This document shows, piece after piece, positions 1-9,247 of a DNA stretch of 64,000 bases. The DNA lies in contig NZ_RAIQ01000004.1 of assembly GCF_003625475.1 (NCBI RefSeq), positions 372,001-436,000 on the forward strand, read 5' to 3'. A program made the translations under genes and the position numbers. Within the stretch, counting starts at the first letter, position 1; every line of letters begins with the position of its first letter. Source of the DNA: Butyrivibrio sp. X503. GTDB taxonomy: Bacteria; Bacillota; Clostridia; Lachnospirales; Lachnospiraceae. The notes beneath the pieces are model-generated. The model was not told the DNA's origin, ran no database searches, and saw only the letters and a list, made by a program, of their open reading frames with translations.

Positions 1-3
1 ATT

Positions 4-91
4 ATTATACCACACATTTTATCTTTTGTTATGTTTTGTTATGTTTTGTTATCTTTTGTTATCTTTTGTTACCATTGCAGCCGTTTTGTTA
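4..91 (-). promoter_or_regulatory. phased decamer repeats upstream of a leftward -10
   Basis: On the plus strand the block TTTTGTTA recurs at 24, 34, 44, 54, 64 and 84, always in a 10-bp register; only the 74 position is replaced. On the minus strand this gives A-tracts once per helical turn, followed at 9-4 by a perfect TATAAT. At 17-bp spacing the -35 would be ATAACA, a poor match. The arrangement suggests an activator-dependent or curvature-assisted promoter firing leftward out of the window. The repeats lie just past the stop codon of the gene at 92-778. The target gene is not visible. Confidence 0.5.
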
Positions 92-778
92 TCATTTAAA
101 AATTTCATTATAATACTTGTTGTATTCTTCCTCTGTTATCTCTTCATCATTGAAGAAGTAAGTCTTATTCTTCTCTTCCTCATTTTCTGCAGTCCAATAC
201 AGATTAAATGATTCCACAATGTTTAGATCACCATCATACTTATCAAACTGATAGTATTCCCGTCCGCCGTGAGTTGTATCACTGTGAACTATCCAGGTGG
301 CATCCTTATAAGTAACATATGAACAATAATCTGCCGTTCCATCACTGTCTGCCAATAATGTGATCTTGCCGTCTTTGCAATCATAATACCTATCTCCGTA
401 GACCGGATTGCGAAGGATAAACTCCTTCTCACCGTCATTATCAAGATCAACAGGATCTTCTTTGGTTAGCATTTCTGTAGCATCAGCGTCTTCACTAAAT
501 GCAGAAGAATACTCTTTGGAACAGTACTCATCAAACAATTCCTCGGGAGACTTTTCCTCCGGTTTGCCAGATGAAGCAGTCGCACTTTCATCCGGTTCGT
601 CCGATTCGACAGATGAATTATTTGTGCTTTCGTCCTGATCTTGTTTTTCAGTAGTCAGTTCTTGTACACTCTGCGATACTGTTTCATTTTTTTCAGTGCA
701 GCCCGCCATAAGTACCGCGTTCAACATGATCACAGTTATAATTCCCCAACAAATATTGCTTTTCTTCACTTTTTTCAT
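92..778 (-). CDS. lipoprotein of unknown function
   Basis: 228 residues. A basic N-terminus and hydrophobic segment end in the lipobox LMAGC (Cys27), so a lipid-anchored exported protein is predicted. Residues about 30-75 are a Ser/Thr/Asp/Glu-rich linker. The rest is an acidic soluble domain containing a DLDNDG motif around residue 113, like the calcium-loop or FG-GAP-like turns of many clostridial lipoproteins. An AAAGGAG ribosome binding site precedes the ATG. It stands alone, 160 bp from the next gene. I do not recognise the family and assign no function. Confidence 0.8.
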   Translation of the reverse strand: MKKVKKSNICWGIITVIMLNAVLMAGCTEKNETVSQSVQELTTEKQDQDESTNNSSVESDEPDESATASSGKPEEKSPEELFDEYCSKEYSSAFSEDADATEMLTKEDPVDLDNDGEKEFILRNPVYGDRYYDCKDGKITLLADSDGTADYCSYVTYKDATWIVHSDTTHGGREYYQFDKYDGDLNIVESFNLYWTAENEEEKNKTYFFNDEEITEEEYNKYYNEIFK

Positions 779-941
779 TTTAATTTTTCTCCTTTTATAA
801 GTTTTTACGTAGTTTGAGCTCGAGATTATCAGGTCTTTTTCCTCTGTTTTTGCTAAAAGAAACTCCGTTTATGATCGTACATATCTGCTCAATCTCTTTT
901 TCCTCACAATTATTGTAGTGTGCATTTTCTCATTCTTTCTG

Positions 942-1571
942 TCAACTTTTCTCAAAATCCAGCCTTACAAGTGCCTTGCCGTTTGGCAAAGATTCTTTTG
1001 TCCGGGAAATCTCAGAATAGCCGATTCGCTCCAAGAATGAAGCCAGCTCTTTTTCCTCCATCTGATGATGGACCTCGTCAAGGCCGTCAAATGCATGAAT
1101 GTAGGGCGAATCGGAGACCCAGTTTTGAACATCCTCGTTGATCTGGATGGCACAGGAAACGTACCTCGGATTAACCACAGAAACGGCCTTTGCAAAAGCC
1201 TCATAACCCACGTACTCTATCAAAAGATTCGCTATCAAGAGCTCAGCGTGCGACAAGTTAGCAGCTTCGCCAATAATATCAATCTTTAAAAACTTGAGTA
1301 TCCCGAAATCGACAAGCTCTTTGTGTCGCTCTGTCGCCGCCTTGAGATACTCTCCATTGATATCGACTCCATAAACAGTCTCATACTTCGAAGGATCAAC
1401 ATGCTCCAAGCCGTTACCGCCGGCGACGCCTAGAACCATCGCTGTCTTTACGGGATAGGCTTCAAGCTGCGCCTTCATTATTTTGTTAAGTGTCTGAAGC
1501 TGCTTAACCGAATCAAGCTTCATGTGATTCTCGTAAGTATCCAGACTGATGTCTTCCCACGGATTGCTCAT
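942..1571 (-). CDS. class I SAM-dependent methyltransferase
   Basis: 209 residues. Motif I of the Rossmann methyltransferase fold is visible as VLGVAGGNGLEHV at about 46-58, followed by an acidic end of strand 2 in YGVDINGEYL. The substrate cannot be told. It follows the PPOX-family gene after only a few bases and is probably the last gene of an operon starting with the alpha-galactosidase. No strong terminator was seen after it; the 163-bp gap to the next gene is T-rich and otherwise featureless. Confidence 0.75.
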   Translation of the reverse strand: MSNPWEDISLDTYENHMKLDSVKQLQTLNKIMKAQLEAYPVKTAMVLGVAGGNGLEHVDPSKYETVYGVDINGEYLKAATERHKELVDFGILKFLKIDIIGEAANLSHAELLIANLLIEYVGYEAFAKAVSVVNPRYVSCAIQINEDVQNWVSDSPYIHAFDGLDEVHHQMEEKELASFLERIGYSEISRTKESLPNGKALVRLDFEKS

Positions 1572-1573
1572 AG

Positions 1574-2050
1574 TTACTCTTCCTTAACCCTCTTTCCGGT
1601 CATATGCTCGGGCGTAAGCTCAAAGCACTGAACTACTGGGAAAAAGAACTTGAGCTCTTTCTCGAGAAAGGCTTCGTCATCGGTAAATTTCTTGACCATG
1701 GCAATACAGATCTTCTTTGCCTTTTCTTCGTCCTCAACAAGTTTGATCCTGCCGAAAGTGACAATGCTTTTGAAATTAAGCGCCCACTCGCCTTCTTCGC
1801 GGTAGCCGTCATTAAGGACAGTGTAGCAAGCTTTGTCGCAGTTCTTTATTGCATCGTTCTTGTGTCCGGTTTTTGCCCCGTGAAAATATATCTTACCGTC
1901 CTCTTCGCAGTACCAGTGGACAAGCGGAACGCCGTAAGGGTAGCCGTCGTCACCTATAAGAGACAGCACGCCTCTTTTTGTATTCTTAAGAACTTCAATG
2001 CATTCCTCATCGGTAATCTGCTGATTGAATCTCCTCATTTTCCTAAACAT
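1574..2050 (-). CDS. pyridoxamine 5'-phosphate oxidase family protein (NimA-like)
   Basis: 158 residues from the chosen start. It has the split-barrel flavin-binding fold of small PPOX/NimA proteins: N-terminal MRRFNQQITDEE, then GVLSLIGDDGYPYGVPLVHWY and IYFHGAKTGHK, the usual flavin-contact strand. Such proteins bind FMN, F420 or haem and reduce small molecules; the substrate is unknown. An in-frame GTG lies at 2062, but GAGGTG sits a few bases before the ATG at 2050, which decides the start. It lies 12 bp after the alpha-galactosidase stop, so co-transcription is likely. Confidence 0.8.
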   Translation of the reverse strand: MFRKMRRFNQQITDEECIEVLKNTKRGVLSLIGDDGYPYGVPLVHWYCEEDGKIYFHGAKTGHKNDAIKNCDKACYTVLNDGYREEGEWALNFKSIVTFGRIKLVEDEEKAKKICIAMVKKFTDDEAFLEKELKFFFPVVQCFELTPEHMTGKRVKEE

Positions 2051-2062
2051 ATCACACCTCAC

Positions 2063-3907
2063 TCAATCCCTCACGATCATCGCGCAAGCGGAGAAGTCTC
2101 TGTCAGCAACGCCGAACTTCGCGATGATAAGATTGCCTTCGGAAAGCTCATACGTCAAAGGCTCGGAATCCTTGAATCGATGGTATACTACAAGCTTCTC
2201 GCCCTCGAATTCCCTGACAACAAGCTGCTGCCCCGTAGGCTCGTTATATCCTATTGTATCGCATTTTATCAGCGTAGTCTTGCCATACTTGATAATATCT
2301 GAAGCTTTCCCGTAAAAAGCTATAGCTTCATCGACTATTCTTTGATGTTCATCCGAAAGATCATAGATATCGCCGCTAAGGCACATTCTTCCAAGGAGCG
2401 TAGCGCAAAGAGAATAGTAAAGGCGACTGTCATCGTCTTTTTCCCTAAGCACAGACCATATCTGGCTCTGGAACGGATTCATTACTCTGTGCACGTTTGC
2501 TGCAATGATCGGAATCGCAGTAGTCTCATGTGCATCGGAAAAGCTTGCCTGACTTGCAAGCTCAAGCATGGAATAAACAAGCCTGTGTCCGCCGCTTGAG
2601 CATATCTCTATAACTATTCCGGGAATCTCTTCTTTTATCTTTTCAATAAAGCGCTTGGAAGCCTCGATCTTACTGTAAAGCGAATCACCTAAGCTGTCAT
2701 GACCGTCGCACCCCATTCCGATAGTCTCGTTATAATCAATCTTAAGATAACCAAAGCCGTTATCCTTGAGGGTTCCGATCACATCCTTTGTAAGATGCTC
2801 GGTCACCCACGGATCCTCCATATCAAGGAATCTTCTTCCGCCAACCGTAACAGGATAACCGTCTTTTTTAAGAAGATGCTCGGTCTCATTAAAGTACTTG
2901 CTGTTTGTCGCCACAACCTCAAGCTCGAACCAAAGTCCCGGTATCATGCCTTTTGACCTGATATAATCGGTAACCTCTTTAAAGCCGTTTGGAAATCTCT
3001 CTGTGTTGATCTCCCAGTTACCGACACTGTACATCCAGTCGTTGGCAAGTCCGTACCAGCCTGCGTCGATTACAAGATATTTTATTCCGCGGCCCTCAAG
3101 CTTATCGCTAAGTCTTTTTACATTATCCGCGTTAGGATTTCCCCAGCTCGTACAGTATTCATTAAATATGATCCCAAGATCCATGTCTACGGGTGAAACG
3201 TCAGGTCTCTGCGCCTTTACAAGCTTATCGCATACATCCAAAAGAGATTCTCCCTCCGCGATTATCGCATCGGGTGTGACAAAGACTTCTCCCGCAGCCA
3301 CGGTTTTATTCCAGTGTCCGAACTCTCTGTCCGCAATTCCGCCGTGAACATCAAAGTTCTGCGTCTCTTTGCATGAAAATTCCATCTGCCAGGACGAAGC
3401 ATTTCCCATAAGTATTCCCGTAAAATGCCCTGTTTCCGAGTCTTCAAGTACAAGGAACGGGAAGTATTTCCTTACCGGCATTGAACCGACATTACCGAAT
3501 TTCTCCGCCCTTCTTCCATGTCCGCTCCAAGACCTCTCCAAGTGAAGATCTTCCACCGTTTCCGTCCTAAGCTTTCCTTCAGCGCTCCAAAAGCTCTGCA
3601 TTCTGTGAAACTTATCTGCCTTAATATCGCTGAGCGCAAAAGAAGATATCAGCTCAATCACCGCTTCCTTATCACTGCAATTCTCAAACTCAGTATGCAC
3701 TCTGATGGCTTCACCGGCTCTTTTTTCAACCACTCTTACCTTGTAGCCTCTTTTATCTTCCAAAAGAGTTACCTTGCCATCCCCTTGCGTAGTCTTGGAA
3801 ATCCGCTTAAGATTTCTTGACGTTTCGCTGTAAGCCATTGTCATTCCACACGAAAATCCACCTTCATAGGCATCCCCGAGTAACCTGATCTCTGCTCCCA
3901 AATTCAT
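2063..3907 (-). CDS. alpha-galactosidase, glycoside hydrolase family 36
   Basis: 614 residues, a short GH36-type enzyme expected to release terminal alpha-1,6-galactose from melibiose, raffinose-type sugars or galactomannan. The N-terminal beta-sandwich (about 1-230) leads into the TIM barrel starting LGIIFNEYCTSWGNP. YLVIDAGWYG is near 277, the nucleophile Asp391 is in YLKIDYN, and the acid/base Asp458 is in SFSDAHET. No signal peptide, so intracellular. SD GGGGAG lies 8 nt before the ATG. First gene of the operon with the PPOX and methyltransferase genes. GH36 subfamily and exact substrate remain inferred. Confidence 0.9.
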   Translation of the reverse strand: MNLGAEIRLLGDAYEGGFSCGMTMAYSETSRNLKRISKTTQGDGKVTLLEDKRGYKVRVVEKRAGEAIRVHTEFENCSDKEAVIELISSFALSDIKADKFHRMQSFWSAEGKLRTETVEDLHLERSWSGHGRRAEKFGNVGSMPVRKYFPFLVLEDSETGHFTGILMGNASSWQMEFSCKETQNFDVHGGIADREFGHWNKTVAAGEVFVTPDAIIAEGESLLDVCDKLVKAQRPDVSPVDMDLGIIFNEYCTSWGNPNADNVKRLSDKLEGRGIKYLVIDAGWYGLANDWMYSVGNWEINTERFPNGFKEVTDYIRSKGMIPGLWFELEVVATNSKYFNETEHLLKKDGYPVTVGGRRFLDMEDPWVTEHLTKDVIGTLKDNGFGYLKIDYNETIGMGCDGHDSLGDSLYSKIEASKRFIEKIKEEIPGIVIEICSSGGHRLVYSMLELASQASFSDAHETTAIPIIAANVHRVMNPFQSQIWSVLREKDDDSRLYYSLCATLLGRMCLSGDIYDLSDEHQRIVDEAIAFYGKASDIIKYGKTTLIKCDTIGYNEPTGQQLVVREFEGEKLVVYHRFKDSEPLTYELSEGNLIIAKFGVADRDFSACAMIVRD

Positions 3908-4004
3908 AATAATACTCCCCTTTTTTTACAATGTTATATCCTGCTCTTACAAGTATAGCTTTATTACCGATATATTGATATTCATTTTTACGGTCTTTTT
4001 ATGT

Positions 4005-4042
4005 AAAAAAAGTCACGCTCACTTAGTTCAAATAAGTGAGCG
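4005..4042 (-). terminator. Rho-independent terminator after the LysR gene
   Basis: A perfect 10-bp stem CGCTCACTTA/TAAGTGAGCG with a 7-nt loop (4016-4042) is followed on the minus strand by seven Ts after a short gap. It lies just after the stop at 4051. Confidence 0.85.
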
Positions 4043-4050
4043 CGATTGTT

Positions 4051-4905
4051 TTACTTTACGTACTCTAAAAACCTTTTTGCCAGATCAGCGTCAGCGGAAT
4101 CCGTGCGATATGCGGCATATACGTCCCAGGTATAGGCGTCTTTGATAGCGATTGCCTTAACCTCTTTGGTATCAGGAAAGAACCTTGGAGATATCCCGAT
4201 TCCGATCTTGTTCTTTACAAGCTGATAGATAGATTCACCCTCTCCGACTTTGGCAATTATATTTGGCATAAAGCCATTCATGCGACATGCGTTTATGACA
4301 TCATGATAAATGTGATGCTTCTCATTCATTGATATGATGGCTTCTTCTTTTATATCGCGTATATCTACTTCTTTTTTGTTCCAGAATCTGTGATCCTTGT
4401 GGACATATATGACCATGTCGACAGATCTCACAACTTCCGCATATACGTTGCTCGCGTTGGGCATTCCCACAAGAAAGGCAAAGCTTATCTCGTCGTTTAA
4501 TAGTTGTTTTAAAACAGCCTTATTCTCCTGCTCGTACCAGCTTGCAAGGACCTCGGGATTGTTATCCATGAACCTGCCAACCTTGGGAATATCTATCGCT
4601 CTGATCGTTCCCGCGGCAAAGCCTACTTTAAACCTCATCTCCTTGTCGCTGATGGCTTCAATGGAGGCAAACATATCTTTAAGATCACGAGTTATGACCT
4701 TGGATTTTTCGTAAAAGAGCTTGCCGCTTTCCGTAGGGATAAAGCCTTCCTTGGCACGCACAAACAGAGGCGTTCCGCACTCTTCTTCTATACTCTTTAT
4801 GATCTTACTCAGACCCTGCGGAGATAAAAAGAGCTTGCTTGCGGCCACCTGCAGATTTCTTTCTTCGTATACGGTTTGAAAGCATTTAAAGTTTCTAGTG
4901 TTCAT
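4051..4905 (-). CDS. LysR-family transcriptional regulator
   Basis: About 284 residues with the standard layout: N-terminal winged HTH (about 1-60, NLQVAASKLFLSPQGLSKII recognition region) and a periplasmic-binding-like effector domain to the end. The ATG at 4905 gives the typical LysR N-terminus MNTRNFKCF; an ATG at 4914 adds three residues. Neither has a clear ribosome binding site. It begins within about ten bases of the oxidoreductase stop, so translational coupling is likely. It may regulate the upstream oxidoreductase gene; the effector is unknown. Confidence 0.85.
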   Translation of the reverse strand: MNTRNFKCFQTVYEERNLQVAASKLFLSPQGLSKIIKSIEEECGTPLFVRAKEGFIPTESGKLFYEKSKVITRDLKDMFASIEAISDKEMRFKVGFAAGTIRAIDIPKVGRFMDNNPEVLASWYEQENKAVLKQLLNDEISFAFLVGMPNASNVYAEVVRSVDMVIYVHKDHRFWNKKEVDIRDIKEEAIISMNEKHHIYHDVINACRMNGFMPNIIAKVGEGESIYQLVKNKIGIGISPRFFPDTKEVKAIAIKDAYTWDVYAAYRTDSADADLAKRFLEYVK

Positions 4906-4915
4906 AAGAAACATT

Positions 4916-6910
4916 TTAATCTATATGATTTGCAACTTCAAATGCATCCCAAATTGCGTACATGATATTTGAAACCTGTCTTGCATCGCCGAGAAGATAG
5001 ATCTCGTCAACATCGTTCTTGTGAGCATTATAAAGAGTATTCTCGCTTGAATATCCAACGCAGAGAACTACGCTGTCCGCAGAGATCTCTTTTGTCTCAT
5101 CACCTACGTTTGCTTTCAGAACTCCGTTCCTATACTCGGTAACCTTGGCACTTGTAACGACATCGATTCCGTTATAAGGAATGAGCTTTTCAAGCATCTC
5201 TTTATTGGCTGAGCAGAGAGGTCCGTTAACAGCCATAAGCTTATCAAGTGCTTCTACTATAGTAACTTTCTTACCCTTCATTGCAAGGTCGAGAGCAAGC
5301 TCGCAGCCTACAAGACCGCCGCCGACAACGACAACTTCTTTTCCGGGATCTTTCTGTCCAAGAAGCACCTGCTCTGCAGAGTAAACCTTGTCGTCATCGC
5401 CGAGTGAGAACATCTTGGGACGAGAGCCTGTTGCAAGGATAACAGCATCAAACTGTGAATCCAGGATCTCTTTTTCCGAAGCTTTCGTATTAAGATGTAC
5501 TTCAACGTTAAGTCTCTTAAGCTCATCCTCAAACCACTTTGCAAGTGCGATGTCATCTTCCTTGAAGGAAGGTGCTCCTCCGGGGATAAGATTTCCGCCG
5601 AGACGTGATCCCGCTTCATAAAGCACGGGCTCGTGGCCACGCTCAGCAAGTACTCTTGCCGCTTCGCAGCCTGCTACACCACCGCCTACAATGAGGATCT
5701 TTTTCTTTTTAACGATAGGATTGTATTTATTAAGTCTCTCTTTTCCTGCCTGAGCATTGACCGCGCAGTTGATAAGTGAGTATGACTGGATACGTCCCAT
5801 ACAGCCTTCCTGGCAGCTGATACAAGGACGGATCTGCCCTAGCTCTTCTCTTCTTATCTTGTTAACGATGTCGGGATCTGCAAGAGTGGGACGACCAAGT
5901 GAGATCATGTCGCAGATTCCGCTGTCCAGGCATTCAAGCGCTGTATCGGGATTATCAACACGGCCTGCCATGATAACGGGGATGTTTACGTTCTCTTTGG
6001 TAATTCTTGCAAACTCCTTGTAAGGAGCCTTCTCCATGTACATCGGGGGATGATTCCACCACCATGCATCGTAGGTTCCGGCATCTACGTCAAGCGCATC
6101 GTATCCGTATTTTTCAAGGAGCTTGGCTGCCTCGATACCTTCTTCGATGTCACGACCTTTTTCTTCGAATTCTTCTCCGGGAAGCGCGCCCTCACGGAAG
6201 TCTTTTACCATGCTCTTAAGCGAGAATCTGAGTGCAACGGGGAAATCGGGACCGCAAGTCTTGGCGATCTCCTCACGGATCTCTTTGGCAAATCTGAGTC
6301 TGTTCTCAAGTGATCCGCCGTATTCATCTGTTCTGTGATTAAAGAAAGAAATTGCGAACTGATCTATCAGATAGCCCTCGTGAACGGCATGGATCTCAAC
6401 ACCGTCAAAGCCGGCACGCTTAGCGTTGTAAGCGCCCTTTCCAAAGCTTTCTACCAAGCCGTGGATCTCTTCAACCGTAAGAGGTCTGCATGTCTTATCA
6501 AGCCATCTGTGTGGAATTGCAGATGCGGAAACAGGAGGAAATTCTCCCAAGTTGGTGGGAATGGTAACACGTCCGAAACCACCGCTCATCTGCAGAAAAA
6601 TCTTGGAACCGTAAGCGTGAACACGCTCAGTCATCTCGCGGCTTGTTCTTACGAACTGAACCGGATTGTAAGTAGAGTTGGGTGTGTTGGGAAAAGAGGG
6701 CTTCTCAACCTCTGTATCTGAAAAGGTTACACCCGTGATAATGAGGCCGATACCACCTTTTGCTCTTCTGGTGTAGTAGTCGATACCTCTGTCATTCCAT
6801 CCGCCTTCGCAGTCTCCAAGGCCCAAAGGTCCCATGGGTGCCATTGCGTAGCGGTTCTTGATCTCGAGCTTGCCGATCTTGACGGGCTCGAAAAGTGCCT
6901 TGTACTTCAT
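4916..6910 (-). CDS. NADH:flavin oxidoreductase, Old Yellow Enzyme family with Fe-S and FAD/NAD domains
   Basis: 664 residues, the domain order of 2,4-dienoyl-CoA reductase (FadH), trimethylamine dehydrogenase and BaiCD/BaiH-type enoate reductases. An FMN TIM barrel (about 1-350) starts LFEPVKIGKLEIKNR. A CISCQEGC...C cluster-binding stretch (about 355-375) should hold a 4Fe-4S centre. Two dinucleotide-binding GGGVAG and GGGLVG motifs (about 405 and 530) bind FAD and NAD(P)H. It probably reduces an activated C=C bond in the cytoplasm. SD GGAGGT precedes the ATG. Co-transcribed with the LysR gene. Substrate cannot be deduced. Confidence 0.88.
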   Translation of the reverse strand: MKYKALFEPVKIGKLEIKNRYAMAPMGPLGLGDCEGGWNDRGIDYYTRRAKGGIGLIITGVTFSDTEVEKPSFPNTPNSTYNPVQFVRTSREMTERVHAYGSKIFLQMSGGFGRVTIPTNLGEFPPVSASAIPHRWLDKTCRPLTVEEIHGLVESFGKGAYNAKRAGFDGVEIHAVHEGYLIDQFAISFFNHRTDEYGGSLENRLRFAKEIREEIAKTCGPDFPVALRFSLKSMVKDFREGALPGEEFEEKGRDIEEGIEAAKLLEKYGYDALDVDAGTYDAWWWNHPPMYMEKAPYKEFARITKENVNIPVIMAGRVDNPDTALECLDSGICDMISLGRPTLADPDIVNKIRREELGQIRPCISCQEGCMGRIQSYSLINCAVNAQAGKERLNKYNPIVKKKKILIVGGGVAGCEAARVLAERGHEPVLYEAGSRLGGNLIPGGAPSFKEDDIALAKWFEDELKRLNVEVHLNTKASEKEILDSQFDAVILATGSRPKMFSLGDDDKVYSAEQVLLGQKDPGKEVVVVGGGLVGCELALDLAMKGKKVTIVEALDKLMAVNGPLCSANKEMLEKLIPYNGIDVVTSAKVTEYRNGVLKANVGDETKEISADSVVLCVGYSSENTLYNAHKNDVDEIYLLGDARQVSNIMYAIWDAFEVANHID

Positions 6911-6961
6911 AATTAACCTCCATACCTTCTATAGTCTTAGTTAATTAATATTTTAAAGCAC

Positions 6962-7001
6962 AAAAATCCCTGCCTCCATAAACGAAAAGTTGAAGCAGGG
7001 A
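6962..7001 (-). terminator. terminator after the AEC transporter gene
   Basis: TCCCTGC/GCAGGGA arms (6967-7001) with extra inner pairs, followed on the minus strand by a T5 run. It separates the transporter from the downstream oxidoreductase gene. Confidence 0.7.
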
Positions 7002-7050
7002 AACTTTTTTGATATTCTTTTTCAATTATCTTTTTTGACAACCTATCTAA

Positions 7051-7974
7051 TCAAAGAACAATCCATCCCACAAGCGGGATCGTCACCACTGAAAGAAGTG
7101 TTGTAAGCGCGATCGTGCGAGTAGCCGTCTCTTCATCTCCTCCGTAATACTGCGCAAGCATAGCACACATGCTGGCTACCGGAGTTGCAATCATGATATG
7201 GATAACGCCGATAAGTATGCTGTCACTGATAAACAGTTTGGCAATTGGGATTCCGATCAAAGGAATAATGATAAGCTTGATGATCGTAAAGATAAGAAGC
7301 TTATAATCCTTCAAAAGAGTCTTCCAATTAGTTCCGCCAAGTGAATATCCGATAACCATCATGCTAAGCGGCACTGTGAGGTTTCCGAGATATGTAACCG
7401 CATTGGCTATGGGCTCCGGAACAAAGACATGCGTAAGATAAAGAGTAAGTGCTACGATAACAGCCACGATTCCGGGATTTATAAGGTTTTTAAAAGAAAA
7501 CTTGTATGTCTCTCCCTCTTCTTCCGAGCCGCCACGTGCCACCTGAATACCATATGTATATAACAAAATATTGAATCCGAAATTAAAAAACGCCGCGTAC
7601 AAAAGTCCGACGCTTCCGTATATTGCTGATATAATGGGAAACCCCATGAATCCGATGTTTGAAAAAAGAGTCATCACGCGATAGGTTCCAAACTGTCTTT
7701 TTTCAAGTCTGAGTATGTAAGGAAGCACCATGGCGATAAGGATCATCGCCGCATATACGATTATTACAGAGATGACACAGGTTATTAGCTGCTTATTGGA
7801 AATGATCTCTCCTTTGTTCATTCCCGCGGTGATGATAAAGCACGGACTTGCAAGATTGATAACAAGTCCCGACATTCCTTTCGAGATCTTGTCATCCATA
7901 AGTCTTGTCATTCTGCAGATTGCTCCCGCGATCATAAGAATAAAAAGAACAATCATCTGCTGTAAAAGAATCAT
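7051..7974 (-). CDS. AEC-family (auxin efflux carrier-like) transporter
   Basis: 307 residues, almost entirely hydrophobic, about ten membrane segments in two five-helix halves. It shows AEC-family features such as LVINLASPCFI near 37 and an N-terminal helix beginning at residue 2. Family members export or exchange organic acids and similar anions in bacteria; the ligand here is unknown. AAGGAG lies 10 nt before the ATG. A terminator separates it from the oxidoreductase gene, so any link to that gene is positional only. Confidence 0.85.
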   Translation of the reverse strand: MILLQQMIVLFILMIAGAICRMTRLMDDKISKGMSGLVINLASPCFIITAGMNKGEIISNKQLITCVISVIIVYAAMILIAMVLPYILRLEKRQFGTYRVMTLFSNIGFMGFPIISAIYGSVGLLYAAFFNFGFNILLYTYGIQVARGGSEEEGETYKFSFKNLINPGIVAVIVALTLYLTHVFVPEPIANAVTYLGNLTVPLSMMVIGYSLGGTNWKTLLKDYKLLIFTIIKLIIIPLIGIPIAKLFISDSILIGVIHIMIATPVASMCAMLAQYYGGDEETATRTIALTTLLSVVTIPLVGWIVL

Positions 7975-8011
7975 TTTAAAAAGTACTCCTTAAAAATAGA
8001 AAAATAGAAAA

Positions 8012-8033
8012 CCGATCCACGCCTGCGGATCAG
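8012..8033 (-). terminator. possible weak terminator overlapping the acetyltransferase stop
   Basis: A 7-bp stem CTGATCC/GGATCGG with one G-T pair overlaps the stop codon and is followed on the minus strand by TTTTCTATTTTT. Plausible but short. Confidence 0.4.
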
Positions 8034-8431
8034 TTCGCAGCCTTGAACATTGCTCTGTCATTTACAACTTCAAAGCCGTACTGCGAATAAAGAAGCTGTG
8101 CATCTTTGGTTACAAGAATGCCTCGAAGACCTTCAAGCTCAGGCGCCGAAACAATGTGCGACACAAGCGCTTTACCCAGACCTTGATGTCTGTAATCTTC
8201 ATCAATTATGACATCGCAAAGATAATAATTCGTTGCATAATCTGTTATGATCCTTGCAAATCCCACCAAATTCTCGGCCTCATCAACATAGAGTCCGTAG
8301 CACTTCGAATTATTTATCGACTTCTCGATTCTTTCAACGGGACGTTTGTCTGCCCAGTAAGTCATCCTGAGAAGTCTTACGATATCATCAAGCTTCATTT
8401 CTTTTATGTCTTCAACTATTCTGTAATTCAT
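8030..8431 (-). CDS. GNAT-family N-acetyltransferase
   Basis: 133 residues. The acetyl-CoA binding motif A is seen as VIIDEDYRHQGLGKALV (about 75-91), with LYSQYGFEV near the C-terminus as in YitI/ElaA-like small GNAT proteins. Cytoplasmic; substrate unknown. It starts a few dozen bases after the small membrane protein gene. Confidence 0.85.
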   Translation of the reverse strand: MNYRIVEDIKEMKLDDIVRLLRMTYWADKRPVERIEKSINNSKCYGLYVDEAENLVGFARIITDYATNYYLCDVIIDEDYRHQGLGKALVSHIVSAPELEGLRGILVTKDAQLLYSQYGFEVVNDRAMFKAAN

Positions 8432-8461
8432 GTCAGCCCCCGTATAAATATCTACTTGTGC

Positions 8462-8749
8462 TTATCCCTCAGAATTATCGGTGTTATCTTCGGAAGTATT
8501 ATCTTCGGAAGTGCTGTCTTCTAAAATGTTGCCTTCGGATGTATCATCATTTTTCTTCTGTTTATCAAGAAGCGATCCGATTGCGGGACCAAGTGCAATT
8601 CCTATGCAAAGCCAAACAGCGAAATCTCCGGTTATCAATCCGACCGCCACTCCAAAAATGAGACCAAGTCCCATTCCGGTCATGCTTTTCTTTAATCCTA
8701 AAAATCCAATATCGTCCTTATTGTTGTTATTGTTGCTATCGTTTCCCAT
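8462..8749 (-). CDS. small glycine-rich membrane protein with acidic repeat tail
   Basis: 95 residues. A polar Asn/Asp-rich N-terminus (NNNNNKDD), two glycine-zipper-like membrane helices (about 28-45 and 48-62), then a basic stretch and an acidic C-terminal tail built from TSEDN-like pentapeptides. In DNA the tail is an imperfect 15-bp tandem repeat around 8470-8545. SD GGAGGGG is well placed. I do not recognise a function; the topology suggests an integral membrane hairpin with both ends on one side. Confidence 0.7.
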   Translation of the reverse strand: MGNDSNNNNNKDDIGFLGLKKSMTGMGLGLIFGVAVGLITGDFAVWLCIGIALGPAIGSLLDKQKKNDDTSEGNILEDSTSEDNTSEDNTDNSEG

Positions 8750-8773
8750 TTTTTTCTTTCCCCTCCTCGTGTT

Positions 8774-9247
8774 TTATTTAAAGCCTTTTCTTTCCTGCGC
8801 TTTATCAATGAATTTGTGTGCCTCGTTAAAAGCACCGGGCAGATAATCCGCGTACCACTCCTTACCCTCTTTTTCCTGTCTTTTTATCTCAGCCCATGCG
8901 GCGTGAAGCTCCTCTTCGGAATTGAATTTCACATCCGTAAAAACATGAGGATGTCTTCTTTCCATCTTGTCGGAGATTGTCTTTACAACATCGTCGAATG
9001 TAAAATATCCCTCTTCCTCTGCCATCACCGAATGGAACATGACCTGAAGCAAAAGATCTCCGAGCTCTTCCTTGAGATTGTCGGCATCACCCGTCTCATT
9101 AAGGATATTGATGCCTCCGATAACCTCTGCTGCCTCTTCGATACATCCCGGTTTTAAGCTCATATGCGTCTGTGCCTTATCCCACGGACAGCCGTTCTCG
9201 CTTCGTAGCGTCTGTACAATTTTTTTGAGTCTGTCGATCTCACTCAT
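8774..9247 (-). CDS. mazG: MazG-family nucleotide pyrophosphohydrolase
   Basis: 157 residues, a single MazG domain instead of the tandem domain of E. coli MazG. GCPWDKAQTHMSLKP (about 19-33) is the family signature. EEAAEV and EELGDLLLQVMFHS supply the Glu/Asp residues that bind Mg2+. Predicted to hydrolyse NTPs or dNTPs to monophosphate and pyrophosphate, a house-cleaning role. SD TAGGAGC sits within the preceding gene, whose stop overlaps the start by 8 nt. Confidence 0.88.
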   Translation of the reverse strand: MSEIDRLKKIVQTLRSENGCPWDKAQTHMSLKPGCIEEAAEVIGGINILNETGDADNLKEELGDLLLQVMFHSVMAEEEGYFTFDDVVKTISDKMERRHPHVFTDVKFNSEEELHAAWAEIKRQEKEGKEWYADYLPGAFNEAHKFIDKAQERKGFK

